A stretch of 64,000 bases of DNA from Bdellovibrio sp. ZAP7 (GCA_945874535.1 CAMCGZ010000001.1:154471-218470), one strand, 5' to 3'. Positions 48,638-57,351 are shown, counted from the first letter of the stretch. Notes: generated by a model from the sequence alone, not told the origin. Numbers and translations: made by a program.

Positions 48638-50392
48638 GTGAGTTCTTATCTCGTCCTTGCGCGCAAGTACCGCCCCAAGCAGTTTTCCGACATTGTCGGT
48701 CAGCAGTCGGTCGTGCGCACCCTGGTCAATGCGATTCAGCTGAAACGAACCCACCAGGCCTATGTTTTTTCGGGCTCTAGGGGTATCGGCAAGACCTCCA
48801 TCGCCCGGATTTTCTCGAAGGCGCTCCGTTGTCCGAACGTGATCGAGCGGGAAGGGTTATTGGTTTCGTGTGATTCCTGCTCGGATTGCCAGGAGATCGC
48901 TTCCGGCACGAGCGTGAATGTCCTCGAGATCGACGGTGCTTCGAATAACGGGGTAGAAAACGTTCGCGAAATCCGCGAGAGCGCGAAGTTCCTTCCTTCG
49001 AGCGGCCAATACAAGATTTATATCATCGATGAAGTTCACATGCTTTCGAACCAGGCCTTCAATGCGCTGCTGAAGACACTCGAAGAGCCGCCCGAACACG
49101 TGGTATTCATCTTCGCCACCACGGAGTCCCACAAGATTCCCGAGACCATCCTGGGGCGTTGCCAGCGATTTGATTTCAAGCGCGTGACGGTCGCTCAGAT
49201 TGTCGAGCGGGTGACCCAAGTTTTGAATTCCGAAAAAATCGAATTCGATCCGGCGGCGCTCAATCTCATCGCACGCGCCGCAGAGGGGTCCATGCGGGAC
49301 GCTCTTTCGATTCTCGATCAGGTGATTTCATTCTCCGGAATGCGAGTCAGCGCCACAGCGGTGAGGGACAGCATCGGCCTGATCGGAACCGAATTGGTTC
49401 TGTCTTTGTTGACTGCGGTGCTCGAACGGAATGCGGTGCCGGCTCTTTCTACGCTTCAGACGGCCTTCAATCAGGGGGTCGACTTGCGGGCGCTTTTGAA
49501 GGCTTTGATTGAAATGACTCACGCGTTGCTCTTGCTCAAAGCCGGAGTGACCGAGCCGGAAACACCTTTCAATTCGGACGAGATCGCCAGCCTGCGTCGC
49601 TTGCTCGACCGGCGTGAGCTGGAAGAGCTCGAACTCATTTTCCAAGTCTACCATCATGGTTTGGATCTGCTTTCGCGGGCGCCTCAGCCCAAGCTCGTCT
49701 TTGACATGCTGGTGATCAAAACCGCGCTGGCAGAGGCCCTGGTCCGGACCGGAGGGGGCGGAGAAGGAAAGTCCACCGAATCTCCGCGCCGGAATCCCGC
49801 GCCTGAATCCAAGCCTGTTCTGCAAACAGCGCCAGTGCCAACGCCCGTGGCAATCCCCTCAGCAGTTGCGGCACCCCCTCAGCCCGCGCCCCCCGCTGGA
49901 CTCGGTTTTGACTTCCGGGCCCCCCTGAGCAGCCCTCCTGTAAAGACCGAACTTCCGACTCCGGGCCGCACTTCCGGGGTGGCCGCCGGAAAGAGCTGGG
50001 AGGGCATGATCCAGTTTGCCACCGCCGCACGTCCGGTACTCGGTATTCTGTTGGAGTCCGTCGTGGAGTGGGCCCTGCCCTCCGGTCCTGATGACAAGTT
50101 CCGACTCGGATTCCGGTCTAAAGACCGCACCAAGGCAGATCAACTCATGCAAAAGGCGATGAAAGACCAGTTCCTTTTGTTGACGGAGAACTACCTCGGA
50201 TTCAAAGCCCAGCCGGAAGTCTTCTTCTCAGAGGTCCAGTCTGAAAGTCTTGCAGAAAGGGCGGAACGCGAGCACCGTGAACAACAAGAGAGCATCATGA
50301 AGCGCATCCTCTCCCATGAGGTGGTTCAAGAGGCGAGCTCCCTGTTCGGAGCCCGCCTGACCCAGGTGGAAGTGGTGAAGAGGAACTCATGA
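48638..50392 (+). CDS. dnaX: DNA polymerase III subunits gamma and tau
   Basis: DnaX is the clamp-loader ATPase of the replisome. The 584-residue protein begins with LARKYRPKQFSDIVGQ, has Walker A GSRGIGKTSIAR, the zinc cysteines in CDSCSDCQEI, Walker B region IIDEVHMLS and sensor FATTESHKIPETILGRCQ. A proline- and alanine-rich linker (residues about 385-440) leads to a C-terminal tau-like domain. The start is GTG with AAGG upstream. No obvious slippery A-run for a short gamma form was noticed. recR overlaps by four bases. Confidence 0.95.
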   Translation: MSSYLVLARKYRPKQFSDIVGQQSVVRTLVNAIQLKRTHQAYVFSGSRGIGKTSIARIFSKALRCPNVIEREGLLVSCDSCSDCQEIASGTSVNVLEIDGASNNGVENVREIRESAKFLPSSGQYKIYIIDEVHMLSNQAFNALLKTLEEPPEHVVFIFATTESHKIPETILGRCQRFDFKRVTVAQIVERVTQVLNSEKIEFDPAALNLIARAAEGSMRDALSILDQVISFSGMRVSATAVRDSIGLIGTELVLSLLTAVLERNAVPALSTLQTAFNQGVDLRALLKALIEMTHALLLLKAGVTEPETPFNSDEIASLRRLLDRRELEELELIFQVYHHGLDLLSRAPQPKLVFDMLVIKTALAEALVRTGGGGEGKSTESPRRNPAPESKPVLQTAPVPTPVAIPSAVAAPPQPAPPAGLGFDFRAPLSSPPVKTELPTPGRTSGVAAGKSWEGMIQFATAARPVLGILLESVVEWALPSGPDDKFRLGFRSKDRTKADQLMQKAMKDQFLLLTENYLGFKAQPEVFFSEVQSESLAERAEREHREQQESIMKRILSHEVVQEASSLFGARLTQVEVVKRNS

Positions 50393-50982
50393 ATCCGCTG
50401 TCCAGACTGGTCTTCGAACTATCCAAGTTGCCCGGAATCGGCGAGAAAAGCGCGACGAGGCTCGCTTATTACATTCTCAATCAGGACGGAGCTTATGCTT
50501 CCGGCCTGGCCCAAGCCCTCATCGATGCGAAGACCAAACTCAGGTATTGCGCCCAGTGCTTCAACTTTTCAGAAGAAGAGAGCTGTGAAATCTGCAACGA
50601 CTCCAAGCGGGACCGTGGATTGATCTGTGTGGTGGAGCGGCCAAGTGATGTCACACCGCTCGAGAAGACCGGGAGCTATCGCGGTGTTTATCATGTGTTG
50701 CACGGATTGCTTTCTCCGATGGACGGAGTGGGCCCCGAAGATCTCCGCATGAGAGAATTGTTCACCCGGCTCAAACAGGCTGAGATTGCGGAGGTGATCT
50801 TCGCGCTCAATCCGTCGGTTGAGGGCGAGGCAACCACCCTGTATTTGTCGAGACTCCTGAAGCCGGTCGGAATCAAGGTGTCCCAGGTGGCCTATGGGAT
50901 TCCTTTCGGGGGAACCATCGAATTCACCGATCGGCAGACTCTGGGCAAGGCGCTCGAGAATCGGACGGAGATGCAGAAGTGA
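50389..50982 (+). CDS. recR: Recombination protein RecR
   Basis: RecR works with RecO and RecF to load RecA at gaps. The 197-residue protein has the helix-hairpin-helix LSKLPGIGEKSATRLAYY, the zinc finger CAQCFNFSEEESCEIC, and the TOPRIM domain with GVYHVLHGLLSPMDGVGPED. Normal length. It overlaps dnaX and the MglA gene by four bases each. Confidence 0.96.
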   Translation: MNPLSRLVFELSKLPGIGEKSATRLAYYILNQDGAYASGLAQALIDAKTKLRYCAQCFNFSEEESCEICNDSKRDRGLICVVERPSDVTPLEKTGSYRGVYHVLHGLLSPMDGVGPEDLRMRELFTRLKQAEIAEVIFALNPSVEGEATTLYLSRLLKPVGIKVSQVAYGIPFGGTIEFTDRQTLGKALENRTEMQK

Positions 50983-51575
50983 GCTTCGTCAATCCGGTCT
51001 CGAAAGAAGTGAACTGCAAGATCGTTTATGTCGGGACGGGGCTTTCCGGAAAAACGACGAACCTGCAGTACATTTACGAGAACACCCAAACAGACCGGGC
51101 GGGAAAGCTCGTGAGCCTCAGCACCGAGAACGAGCGGACGCTCTTTTTTGATTTTCTTCCTCTCAGTGTCGGAGAAGTCCGGGGTTACAAGACCCGGTTC
51201 CATCTTTATACGATTCCAGGCCAGACTTTTTACGAGGTCTCGAGAGACTTTATTTTGAAAGGAGTCGATGGCGTGGTCTATGTGATCGACTCGGATCCCG
51301 GCCGATTGGACGCCAATCTTGAGGCCTGGGAGCAATTCCAGCAGGCGCTCGCGCGTCAGGGTTACGATCTTTCGCGCATTCCTTTGGTGTTCCAATACAA
51401 CAAGCGCGACTTGCCCGACGCGTTAAGTCTTGAGGATCTGGAACTCACATTCAATCCGTCTCAAAAACCGCATTTTGAAGCCGTGGCCAATCGCGGCCAG
51501 GGCGTGATGGAGACATTAGAAAACATTAGCCAAATGGTCATGGATGCATTAAGAGGTTTGAGGGCAAATTCCTGA
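50979..51575 (+). CDS. mglA: MglA-type small GTPase
   Basis: MglA is a Ras-like polarity GTPase that controls motility switching in myxobacteria and prey invasion in Bdellovibrio. The 198-residue protein has P-loop GTGLSGKTTNLQ (residues 19-30), the G3 region TIPGQ and the G4 motif QYNKRDLP, all MglA-like, including the threonine pair after the P-loop lysine. The GTG start overlaps the recR stop. There is no mglB-like GAP gene adjacent. Neighbourhood with dnaX and recR resembles that of mglA in Bdellovibrio bacteriovorus as I recall it. Confidence 0.93.
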   Translation: MSFVNPVSKEVNCKIVYVGTGLSGKTTNLQYIYENTQTDRAGKLVSLSTENERTLFFDFLPLSVGEVRGYKTRFHLYTIPGQTFYEVSRDFILKGVDGVVYVIDSDPGRLDANLEAWEQFQQALARQGYDLSRIPLVFQYNKRDLPDALSLEDLELTFNPSQKPHFEAVANRGQGVMETLENISQMVMDALRGLRANS

Positions 51576-51625
51576 AACATCGATCCGCAACTTGAAACAC
51601 CCGGGAATTTGAGAATGGGGAAAAA

Positions 51626-52009
51626 ATGCGTAAGACCGAAGTGGCCAAGCGGCAGAAAATGTTCGAAGCCCAGCGGCTTCTGATTCTCGAAGATGCGACC
51701 AGAATCCGTGAAAACCTGGTTACGAGACCTGAAGATAAAGACGAAGTGGATCAGGCAAACGCCTACATCGAGCAATCCCGGATGATGCAATGGGGCGAGA
51801 AGGCCCGGAAGCAGCTCCGCAACATCGAGCGAGTCCTCGAAAAGATCCAGAAGAACGAGTACGAAATTTGCGACGGTGCTGAATGCGGTGAAGAAATCGA
51901 ATCAAAGAGGCTTGCGGCCAACGGTCTCACTTTGTTCTGCATCCAATGTCAGGAAAAGTTGGATTACCAGGATCGCGTGATCCGTGGTGCGCGACACGTC
52001 GTGCACTGA
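51626..52009 (+). CDS. TraR/DksA-family protein with widened first Cys pair
   Basis: A 127-residue member of the TraR/DksA family, which acts on RNA polymerase through its secondary channel. A coiled-coil of about 80 residues is followed by the zinc-finger region. The second pair CIQC is canonical Cys-x2-Cys, but the first reads YEICDGAECGEEI, Cys-x4-Cys, with two extra residues. Zinc binding may still be possible. It lies 50 bases after mglA and ends in a good terminator, so it may be the last gene of the dnaX operon. Confidence 0.87.
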   Translation: MRKTEVAKRQKMFEAQRLLILEDATRIRENLVTRPEDKDEVDQANAYIEQSRMMQWGEKARKQLRNIERVLEKIQKNEYEICDGAECGEEIESKRLAANGLTLFCIQCQEKLDYQDRVIRGARHVVH

Positions 52010-52031
52010 AAAAACATGCACTGAAAACGCA

Positions 52032-52069
52032 GAACCCCGGCCTTCATCCATGAGGGCCAGGGTTCTTTT
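52032..52069 (+). terminator. Rho-independent terminator
   Basis: GAACCC-C-GGCC (52032-52042) pairs with GGCC-A-GGGTTC (52055-52065) with a single mismatch and a 12-base loop, followed by TTTT. It lies 22 bases after the TraR/DksA-family stop and closes the dnaX-recR-mglA group. Confidence 0.8.
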
Positions 52070-52081
52070 GCACAAGGTACA

Positions 52082-52231
52082 GCGCTCGAATCCGTTCGAG
52101 TGACTGAGGGCCTCCATCCTGAAGGCCGTTCGTCTCGACACTTCCCGTCCTGGAAAGCGGTTGTGTTCACGTGTCCCTCAAGCGGGACGGCTGGGTTTGG
52201 TTGGGGCAGATTGGCTTGGCTCATCATGAGC
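52082..52231. other. Hairpin-rich non-coding gap
   Basis: Between the terminator and the end of the minus-strand DksA-like gene there are four further inverted repeats: CTCGAA/TTCGAG (52086-52101), GGCC/GGCC around TCCATCCTGAA (52109-52127), GTCCC/GGGAC (about 52173-52188) and GGCTCAT/ATGAGCC (52217-52231). No convincing ORF or tRNA was seen. It could be a small structured RNA, but no family is recognised. Confidence 0.4.
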
Positions 52232-52283
52232 CTGTCTGGATCCATTTAGCGACTCGTCCTTAAGTCTGCCCTTGCCCGGAATC

Positions 52284-52697
52284 TCAAGCGATCCGAAGAT
52301 GGTTCTTCAGGCCGCTGCTCTTGGATTTGCGTCCGTCCGCGGAGCGGGTTTCCCGCATCTCTTCTTCTTCCTTGCAGGTCAGGCAGAGAGAGGCGGTGGG
52401 TCGCACTTCCAGTCGGGAGAGTTCGATGTTCTGCTCACAGCATTCGCAGACACCGAAGGTTCCCGATTGAATCTTTTCCAGAGCCGAATCGATCTTTTTT
52501 AGTAGCAGGGCTTCGCGGTTCCGTAGGCGGAGCTTCATTCCTTGTTCGGCCTCGGCAGAGCAAAGATCCACTTCGTCGGACAGCTCCTCGGTCTTCAGGT
52601 TGAATTCTTCGTTCAGCAGTGTGTGGGAGTACAGTAGCGAGGCCTTCTGGTTTTCGAAGAGTTTTTTGAACTTCATGGCTTGCTCGATCTTCATCAT
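52284..52697 (-). CDS. DksA/TraR-family regulator, canonical zinc finger
   Basis: A 137-residue DksA-like protein: coiled-coil with acidic residues near its tip (TEELSDEVDLCSAE), followed by GTFGVCECCEQNIELSRL and CLTCKEEEE, two Cys-x2-Cys pairs. It would modulate transcription initiation with ppGpp. The ATG at 52697 is chosen because AAAGGAG stands 8 bases upstream and the conserved part begins there; the frame extends farther upstream without family similarity. It converges on the other DksA-like gene at 51626. Confidence 0.9.
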   Translation of the reverse strand: MMKIEQAMKFKKLFENQKASLLYSHTLLNEEFNLKTEELSDEVDLCSAEAEQGMKLRLRNREALLLKKIDSALEKIQSGTFGVCECCEQNIELSRLEVRPTASLCLTCKEEEEMRETRSADGRKSKSSGLKNHLRIA

Positions 52698-53025
52698 AAG
52701 TCTGACTCCTTTACTGGTGATTCTTGCGCATCCCTGAGCGTCTTTTTTTCTTTTGGTGGGGCGCCCATCCTGGGTGCCGCACACCCAATAAGATTGCGAG
52801 AGGCGTGCCAGAATGTCCCGTGGGGAGACCAAGGGGCCCCTGTGGCGTAAGTGACTGAAACTAATGATAAAAATCAAAAGAGACCTGGATGCCCCCGGTG
52901 GGTCGCTTGCGTCGGTGTCGAATCGCACCGCCGAATATTTACACCGACGGGGAGGTGTCATCTCCGGGGCGTTCGGGTTCAAATGCTGGAAATTTGGCCT
53001 GTTTTAGGGTATTTTGGGGTGCTCT
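52698..53025. other. Divergent intergenic region with a long inverted repeat
   Basis: These 328 bases separate the DksA-like gene (minus) from the nucleotidyltransferase-like gene (plus). A T-rich run (about 52741-52757) and a GC-rich imperfect hairpin follow the DksA start. A perfect 9-bp inverted repeat, GTCGGTGT extended by one pair (52910-52918 with 52941-52949, 22-base loop), lies 77 bases before the ATG at 53026. No convincing promoter boxes or ORF were seen. Confidence 0.5.
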
Positions 53026-53595
53026 ATGGCCAGAACGAACAAACCCCAGATCACCTTGGATTCCATTTACTTTGTGACGCCCGAGCAGAAGCTGCTCCGC
53101 TTTTTGATGACGGAACCGACCACGGCCTTCACACCCCGCGTTCTCTCTTCCAAGTTGAAGGGCGTACGAGGCTTGGGAGGGGTCGAGGGAATTACCAAGA
53201 TCCTGAAATCACTCCAGGAGCTCGGCCTGGTGATCTTCTTGAATAACAACCGCGAGGTTTGTCTTCAGAATGACCATCCGGCGATTCAGCTCATGAAAAC
53301 CTTTTGTGCCATCTCCGACCTCGAAGGGCTCAAGCAAATGATCGAGCCCATGTCCTCACGCGGTGTCCTTTTCGGAAGTCGTGCGAGCGGTAAGTCGAGA
53401 ACCGACAGCAATTACAATCTGCTGGTGGTCTCCGAGACTCCGGACGAAATCAAAAAAATCACCTCCCGCCATCCGCTCGGCAAAAAGCTCGAGCCCATGG
53501 TGCTCACGCCCGATGAATTCGCCTCGGTCGAGTCCAAAAACAAGGAATTGTCGAAGAGCCTCGATACCGGAATCACACTTTGGGGCTCGTCTTGG
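53026..53595 (+). CDS. Winged-helix plus degenerate nucleotidyltransferase-fold protein
   Basis: A protein of about 190 residues. The N-terminal half (residues about 12-80) looks like a winged helix-turn-helix (TPEQKLLRFLMTE, then ILKSLQELGLV). The C-terminal half has the minimal nucleotidyltransferase motif GSRASGKSRTDSNYNLLVV at residues 117-135. In active enzymes this reads GS...D-x-D; here both acidic positions are asparagine (Asn129 and Asn131). Catalysis is therefore unlikely, and a DNA- or nucleotide-sensing regulator is more plausible. The ATG at 53026 is preferred over a TTG at 53014. Its stop (TGA, 53596-53598) overlaps the lspA start, so it heads the lspA-lgt-ABC run. Confidence 0.82.
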
Positions 53596-54092
53596 TGAAG
53601 GCGGCGTTCTTTTTTGCGAGCATTGTCGTGGTGATCCTCGCGGACCAGTGGACGAAGAGCCTCGTTCTGGCCCGGTTCGCCTATGGTGAATCTCTGGCTT
53701 TGGTCCCGGATTGGTTCAGCCTGACCTATGTGAGGAATACCGGTGCCGCATTCGGTTTTTTGGCGGATGCCAATCCCAGCTTCCGGGTTCCGTTTTTTCT
53801 CGTGGTTCCTCTGATTGCCATGGTGGTTCTCGGTTTGCTTTATCGTGATCTGCCAAAGACTTCACGCTACCGTGCGATGTCACTCGGACTGGTTTCTGGT
53901 GGAGCGCTCGGCAACCTGATCGATCGTGTCCGTCTCGGATACGTGGTCGACTTTTTGGACTTCCATTGGAGGAGCTCCTGGTATTTCCCGGCCTTTAATG
54001 TGGCGGATTCGGCGATTTGCATCGGAGTCGGGATCCTGCTTCTTTCGACCTTCAAGCAGGAAGGGGGCCAGCGTGCATCCGACGCTTCTTGA
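53595..54092 (+). CDS. lspA: Lipoprotein signal peptidase
   Basis: LspA cleaves the signal peptide of lipid-modified prolipoproteins in the inner membrane. The protein of 165 residues has four spans, DQWTKSLV near the start, RNTGAAFGF, and the catalytic aspartates in GNLIDRVRLGYVVDFLDF and FNVADSAICIG. The GTG at 53595 overlaps the preceding stop; a TTG at 53580 is possible. lgt follows with an overlap, so the two lipoprotein maturation enzymes are coupled. Confidence 0.95.
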   Translation: MKAAFFFASIVVVILADQWTKSLVLARFAYGESLALVPDWFSLTYVRNTGAAFGFLADANPSFRVPFFLVVPLIAMVVLGLLYRDLPKTSRYRAMSLGLVSGGALGNLIDRVRLGYVVDFLDFHWRSSWYFPAFNVADSAICIGVGILLLSTFKQEGGQRASDAS

Positions 54093-54864
54093 GCTCCAGC
54101 TCGGGTCCTGGCGCTTGCCGCTCCACAGTTACGGACTGATGATCGCAATCGGCTTTCTGGTGGCGATATCCGTCGTGAAGAAGCTTTCCGTGCGCAACTC
54201 GATGGACCCCGAGCAGATTGCCGATTTGTCGTTTTGGCTGCTCATGACGGGATTCCTCGGGGCCAGAATCCTGTTCATCATCACCCGGATCGATTTTTTC
54301 CTCGCCAATCCGATGGAGATGTTCAAGGTGTGGGAGGGCGGATTGGTCTTCTTCGGCGGATTGATCACGGCTACCGCGTATGCGTTCTGGTATTTCAGAA
54401 AGCATCGGCTGAACGTCTGGAAGATGATCGACGTGCTGTCTCCCGGGGTGGTCGTGGCTCACGCATTCGGAAGGATCGGCTGTCTTGCGGCGGGATGTTG
54501 TTACGGGCGGCCCACGGGACAACCTTGGGGCATCCGTCTTGAGTCTGAACTGGTGGAGGCCTCGTTGCGTGGGATCCCTCTTCATCCGACCCAGTTATAC
54601 GAATCATCTGCACTATTCATTCTTTTTGCAGGATTGATGTATGTTTCAAAGAAAAAGCGGTTTGATGGTCAGGTGGGTCTGACTTATTTCATGCTGTATC
54701 CGATCATCCGGAGCATCATCGAGATATTCCGTGGTGACACGGTCCGCGGTTTCGTCATCGACGGGATTCTCTCTACCAGCCAGTTCATCTCGATTCTCGT
54801 GTTTGGGGCGGCCTGGGTAATGCTCAGTTTGAGAATGAGACAGTCCGATGCGCGTCGTTCTTAG
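54073..54864 (+). CDS. lgt: Prolipoprotein diacylglyceryl transferase
   Basis: Lgt attaches diacylglycerol to the lipobox cysteine, the step before LspA. The 263-residue protein has HSYGLMIAIGFL near the N-terminus, GGLVFFGGL and the signature HAFGRIGCLAAGCCYGRPTG, then HPTQLYESS. About seven spans. The GTG at 54073 is chosen because GAAGGGGG lies just upstream and the protein then has family length. It overlaps lspA by 20 bases and the BtuF-like gene by 17. Confidence 0.95.
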   Translation: MHPTLLELQLGSWRLPLHSYGLMIAIGFLVAISVVKKLSVRNSMDPEQIADLSFWLLMTGFLGARILFIITRIDFFLANPMEMFKVWEGGLVFFGGLITATAYAFWYFRKHRLNVWKMIDVLSPGVVVAHAFGRIGCLAAGCCYGRPTGQPWGIRLESELVEASLRGIPLHPTQLYESSALFILFAGLMYVSKKKRFDGQVGLTYFMLYPIIRSIIEIFRGDTVRGFVIDGILSTSQFISILVFGAAWVMLSLRMRQSDARRS

Positions 54865-55663
54865 TCTGCTCGGGCTGATTTTGTTTCTTCTACCACAGCA
54901 AGCCCGGGCCATGCCTTCCCGGGTGGTGACGCTGTCTCCACTCCTTTCGGAATGGGTCGGAGAGCTGCTCGGGTGCGAGTCGGCTTTGAAAGTGATTGCG
55001 GGAGTCAGTGAGTATTCCGACTTCCCCGCTTGCCTCGCGGGGAAGCCGAGTGTCGGCCCGTATCACCGGGTGTCGATCGAGAAGATCGTCTCACTCCGGC
55101 CGGATCTGGTGCTGGCGTCGGATGAGTACAATCGCGATGCGATCGGACGATTGCGGGGGCTCGGTATTCGAGTCGAGGTCTTACCGAAAGAGCGATTCCA
55201 CACCATGCCCACCTGGATTGAAAAATTGGGAGCTCTCCTCGGGGCGGATCAAGAGGCCAGACGTCAAAGTGCGATTTGGTCGGGCCAATTGAAGGAGTTT
55301 TCGGTCCGGCAGAAACGTCACCGGACGGTTTTCATCGAGGTCCAGCACGATCCGCTCATGACCGTGGGTGGAGGCAACTTTTTGGATGAGGCGTTCGGCG
55401 CGGTGGGACTTTTGAATGTTTTCCGCGATCATCAGGAAGGATACCCGAGAGTATCGCGTGAAGCGGTATTGAAGGCCGATCCCGAGGAGATCCATATTCT
55501 CGACCTAAGGGGGCGTGAGCGCGAGTTTGAGGACTCCCGTAAGTCTTGGGCGCGATTTCCGGAGCTGAAGGCGGTCCGGGCGGGTCGGATTCTCCGGTTG
55601 CGAGGAGAGGATTTTGCCAGATGCACCCCCAGGCTCTTGCGCGCACTGAAAGGGCTCGGTTGA
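54848..55663 (+). CDS. Periplasmic binding protein, BtuF-like
   Basis: A 271-residue protein with a signal peptide ending near QARA and the type III binding-protein fold: RVVTLSPLLSEWVGELL, then VSIEKIVSLRPDLVLAS and DEAFGAVGLLNVF. It captures cobalamin or a ferric siderophore and delivers it to the permease encoded next. The distinction between BtuF and siderophore-binding proteins cannot be made with certainty here. It overlaps lgt by 17 bases; the permease gene starts three bases after its stop. Confidence 0.87.
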   Translation: MRVVLSLLGLILFLLPQQARAMPSRVVTLSPLLSEWVGELLGCESALKVIAGVSEYSDFPACLAGKPSVGPYHRVSIEKIVSLRPDLVLASDEYNRDAIGRLRGLGIRVEVLPKERFHTMPTWIEKLGALLGADQEARRQSAIWSGQLKEFSVRQKRHRTVFIEVQHDPLMTVGGGNFLDEAFGAVGLLNVFRDHQEGYPRVSREAVLKADPEEIHILDLRGREREFEDSRKSWARFPELKAVRAGRILRLRGEDFARCTPRLLRALKGLG

Positions 55664-55666
55664 TCC

Positions 55667-56620
55667 ATGTCCGGTCGGATGGTTCGGGTTTACGTTTGGG
55701 TGACGGTCGCTTGGATTTCAGGGATCCTGATTTCTTTGTTTTATGGTCTGGACCCGGATCAGGCCCGTTTGATTCTGACCGAGTTACGCTTTCCGCGGCT
55801 TATCCTCGCTCTTTCGGTTGGAGGAGCGCTTGCCATTTCGGGTTTGGTGCTCCAGACCGTGCTCGGAAATCCGCTCGCTGAGCCCTACACCCTGGGCGTG
55901 GCATCCGGTGCTGCCCTGGGCGCTGCTTTGGGCTCTTCTTGGGACAATGCGGGCGCGACACTCTCGCTCGAATCGGGGGCGACCCTGGGGGCGGGAGTTG
56001 TGATCGCTCTCCTGATCGGAGGGTTTCGCAATCGGGCCCGGAGCGGGGATGCGATGATTCTTGCCGGGGTGATGTTGAGCCTGTTGCTTGCAGGATTTCT
56101 GTCCCTTTGGATGGGGCTGGCCGATGCATCGGGTGTCAGGTCTTTGCAATTCTGGCTTTTGGGGGATCTCGGTCGGGCGACCTACAGGACTTCGATTCCT
56201 GTCTTAATGCTTGGCCTGGCGAGTGTCTTTTATTTCATGCATGCATCAAAAAAGCTCGATGCCTTTCTGTTCGGTGAGGGCGAGGTCGAGGGGTTTGGTG
56301 TGTCGCTCGAAAAATCCCGTCGAGTATTCATTCTCTGGATTTCCGTGCTGGTTGGATTTTGTGTCAGCTCCGCGGGCATGATCGGATTTGTCGGACTCGC
56401 GGTGCCACATGTCCTGAGGCGCTTTTCCGGAACCTCGCTCCACCGTCATCTGATTCCCCTGTGTTGGATCTGCGGGGGCGCTGTTTTGTCGGCTGGAGAC
56501 TCGATCGCCCGCGGAGTGGTCAGGCCTAAAGAGCTTCCGGTGGGAGCGGTCATGGTCGTCATCGGAGTTCCTGCATTTTTTTGGATTCATTCCCGAATGC
56601 GGGGGCGGGTCGAGTCATGA
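55667..56620 (+). CDS. FecCD/BtuC-family ABC transporter permease
   Basis: A 317-residue polytopic permease with about ten spans. LRFPRLILALSVGGALAISG and QTVLGNPLAEPYTLGVASGA are the hallmark segments of the BtuC/FecCD family, and GFVGLAVPHVLRR near the C-terminus is the coupling segment for the ATPase. It transports cobalamin or an iron chelate with its neighbours. ATGA overlap with the ATPase gene. Confidence 0.92.
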   Translation: MSGRMVRVYVWVTVAWISGILISLFYGLDPDQARLILTELRFPRLILALSVGGALAISGLVLQTVLGNPLAEPYTLGVASGAALGAALGSSWDNAGATLSLESGATLGAGVVIALLIGGFRNRARSGDAMILAGVMLSLLLAGFLSLWMGLADASGVRSLQFWLLGDLGRATYRTSIPVLMLGLASVFYFMHASKKLDAFLFGEGEVEGFGVSLEKSRRVFILWISVLVGFCVSSAGMIGFVGLAVPHVLRRFSGTSLHRHLIPLCWICGGAVLSAGDSIARGVVRPKELPVGAVMVVIGVPAFFWIHSRMRGRVES

Positions 56621-57351
56621 TTTTTCTGGATGATGTGACGGTCTCAACAGGAAAACGCACCTTGGTTTCGAATGTCGGGTTCCGGGTACAGGGGGGTGTG
56701 GTCCTCGGGGTTTATGGTCCGAACGGAGCCGGTAAGAGCACACTGCTCCGGGCGGTGGCCGGGGTCCTGCCGCATCCCCACTCCGGAATCATCGAGATCG
56801 ATGGCGTGATGATTTCTCCGCGACTCGATCCGGCTGAGCGATGTCGGAAGGTCTTGCGACTCGGAAGCGATTTTCAATCGTCTTTTGGTGTGCGGGTAAG
56901 TGAATTGTTCGAGCTCGCCACCCGATCGGGCGGTCGAGGCGATCTCGTTCCGGAGGTCTTGAATCGCTTGGAGTTGAGGGGGTTTCTTGCAAGAGATTTC
57001 GGATCACTGAGCGACGGGCAGAAACAATGGGTGATGTTCGGTCGTGCCCTGATCCAGAATCCGCGTGTCTTGGTTCTGGATGAGACATTTTCGAAACTCG
57101 ACCTCGACAGATTGGCGACGGCCAAAGATCTGATCCGCCAACGGGTCTCCGCAGGTGGCGTGGTGATCGTCGCATCACACGACTTGAACCGCCTGGCCCG
57201 TTGGAGCGACCGGCTTTTGTTCCTGGCGTCCGGAAGAAAGATCGCCGACGGACCGGTGGACGAGGTGTTCAACTCCGAGAATCTGAAGAAAATGTATCCC
57301 GACTCCAAGCTCGAGTTGGATCCGCAAGCGCCTCTTTCGGTTCGCTACTAA
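56617..57351 (+). CDS. ABC transporter ATPase, BtuD/FecE-like
   Basis: A 244-residue ATPase with Walker A GPNGAGKSTLL (residues 34-44), signature LSDGQKQW and Walker B RVLVLDETFSKLD, then the switch histidine in VIVASHDLNRLARW. The ATG at 56617 overlaps the permease stop. It completes a binding protein-permease-ATPase importer. The stop overlaps the stop of the convergent outer-membrane-type gene by four bases, leaving no room for a separate terminator. Confidence 0.93.
   Translation: MIFLDDVTVSTGKRTLVSNVGFRVQGGVVLGVYGPNGAGKSTLLRAVAGVLPHPHSGIIEIDGVMISPRLDPAERCRKVLRLGSDFQSSFGVRVSELFELATRSGGRGDLVPEVLNRLELRGFLARDFGSLSDGQKQWVMFGRALIQNPRVLVLDETFSKLDLDRLATAKDLIRQRVSAGGVVIVASHDLNRLARWSDRLLFLASGRKIADGPVDEVFNSENLKKMYPDSKLELDPQAPLSVRY

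Noticed and set aside
51902-52245. Minus-strand frames of 79 and 93 residues with CxxC-like pairs
   Set aside because: They lie antisense to the TraR/DksA zinc-finger codons and across a terminator; the cysteines are incidental.
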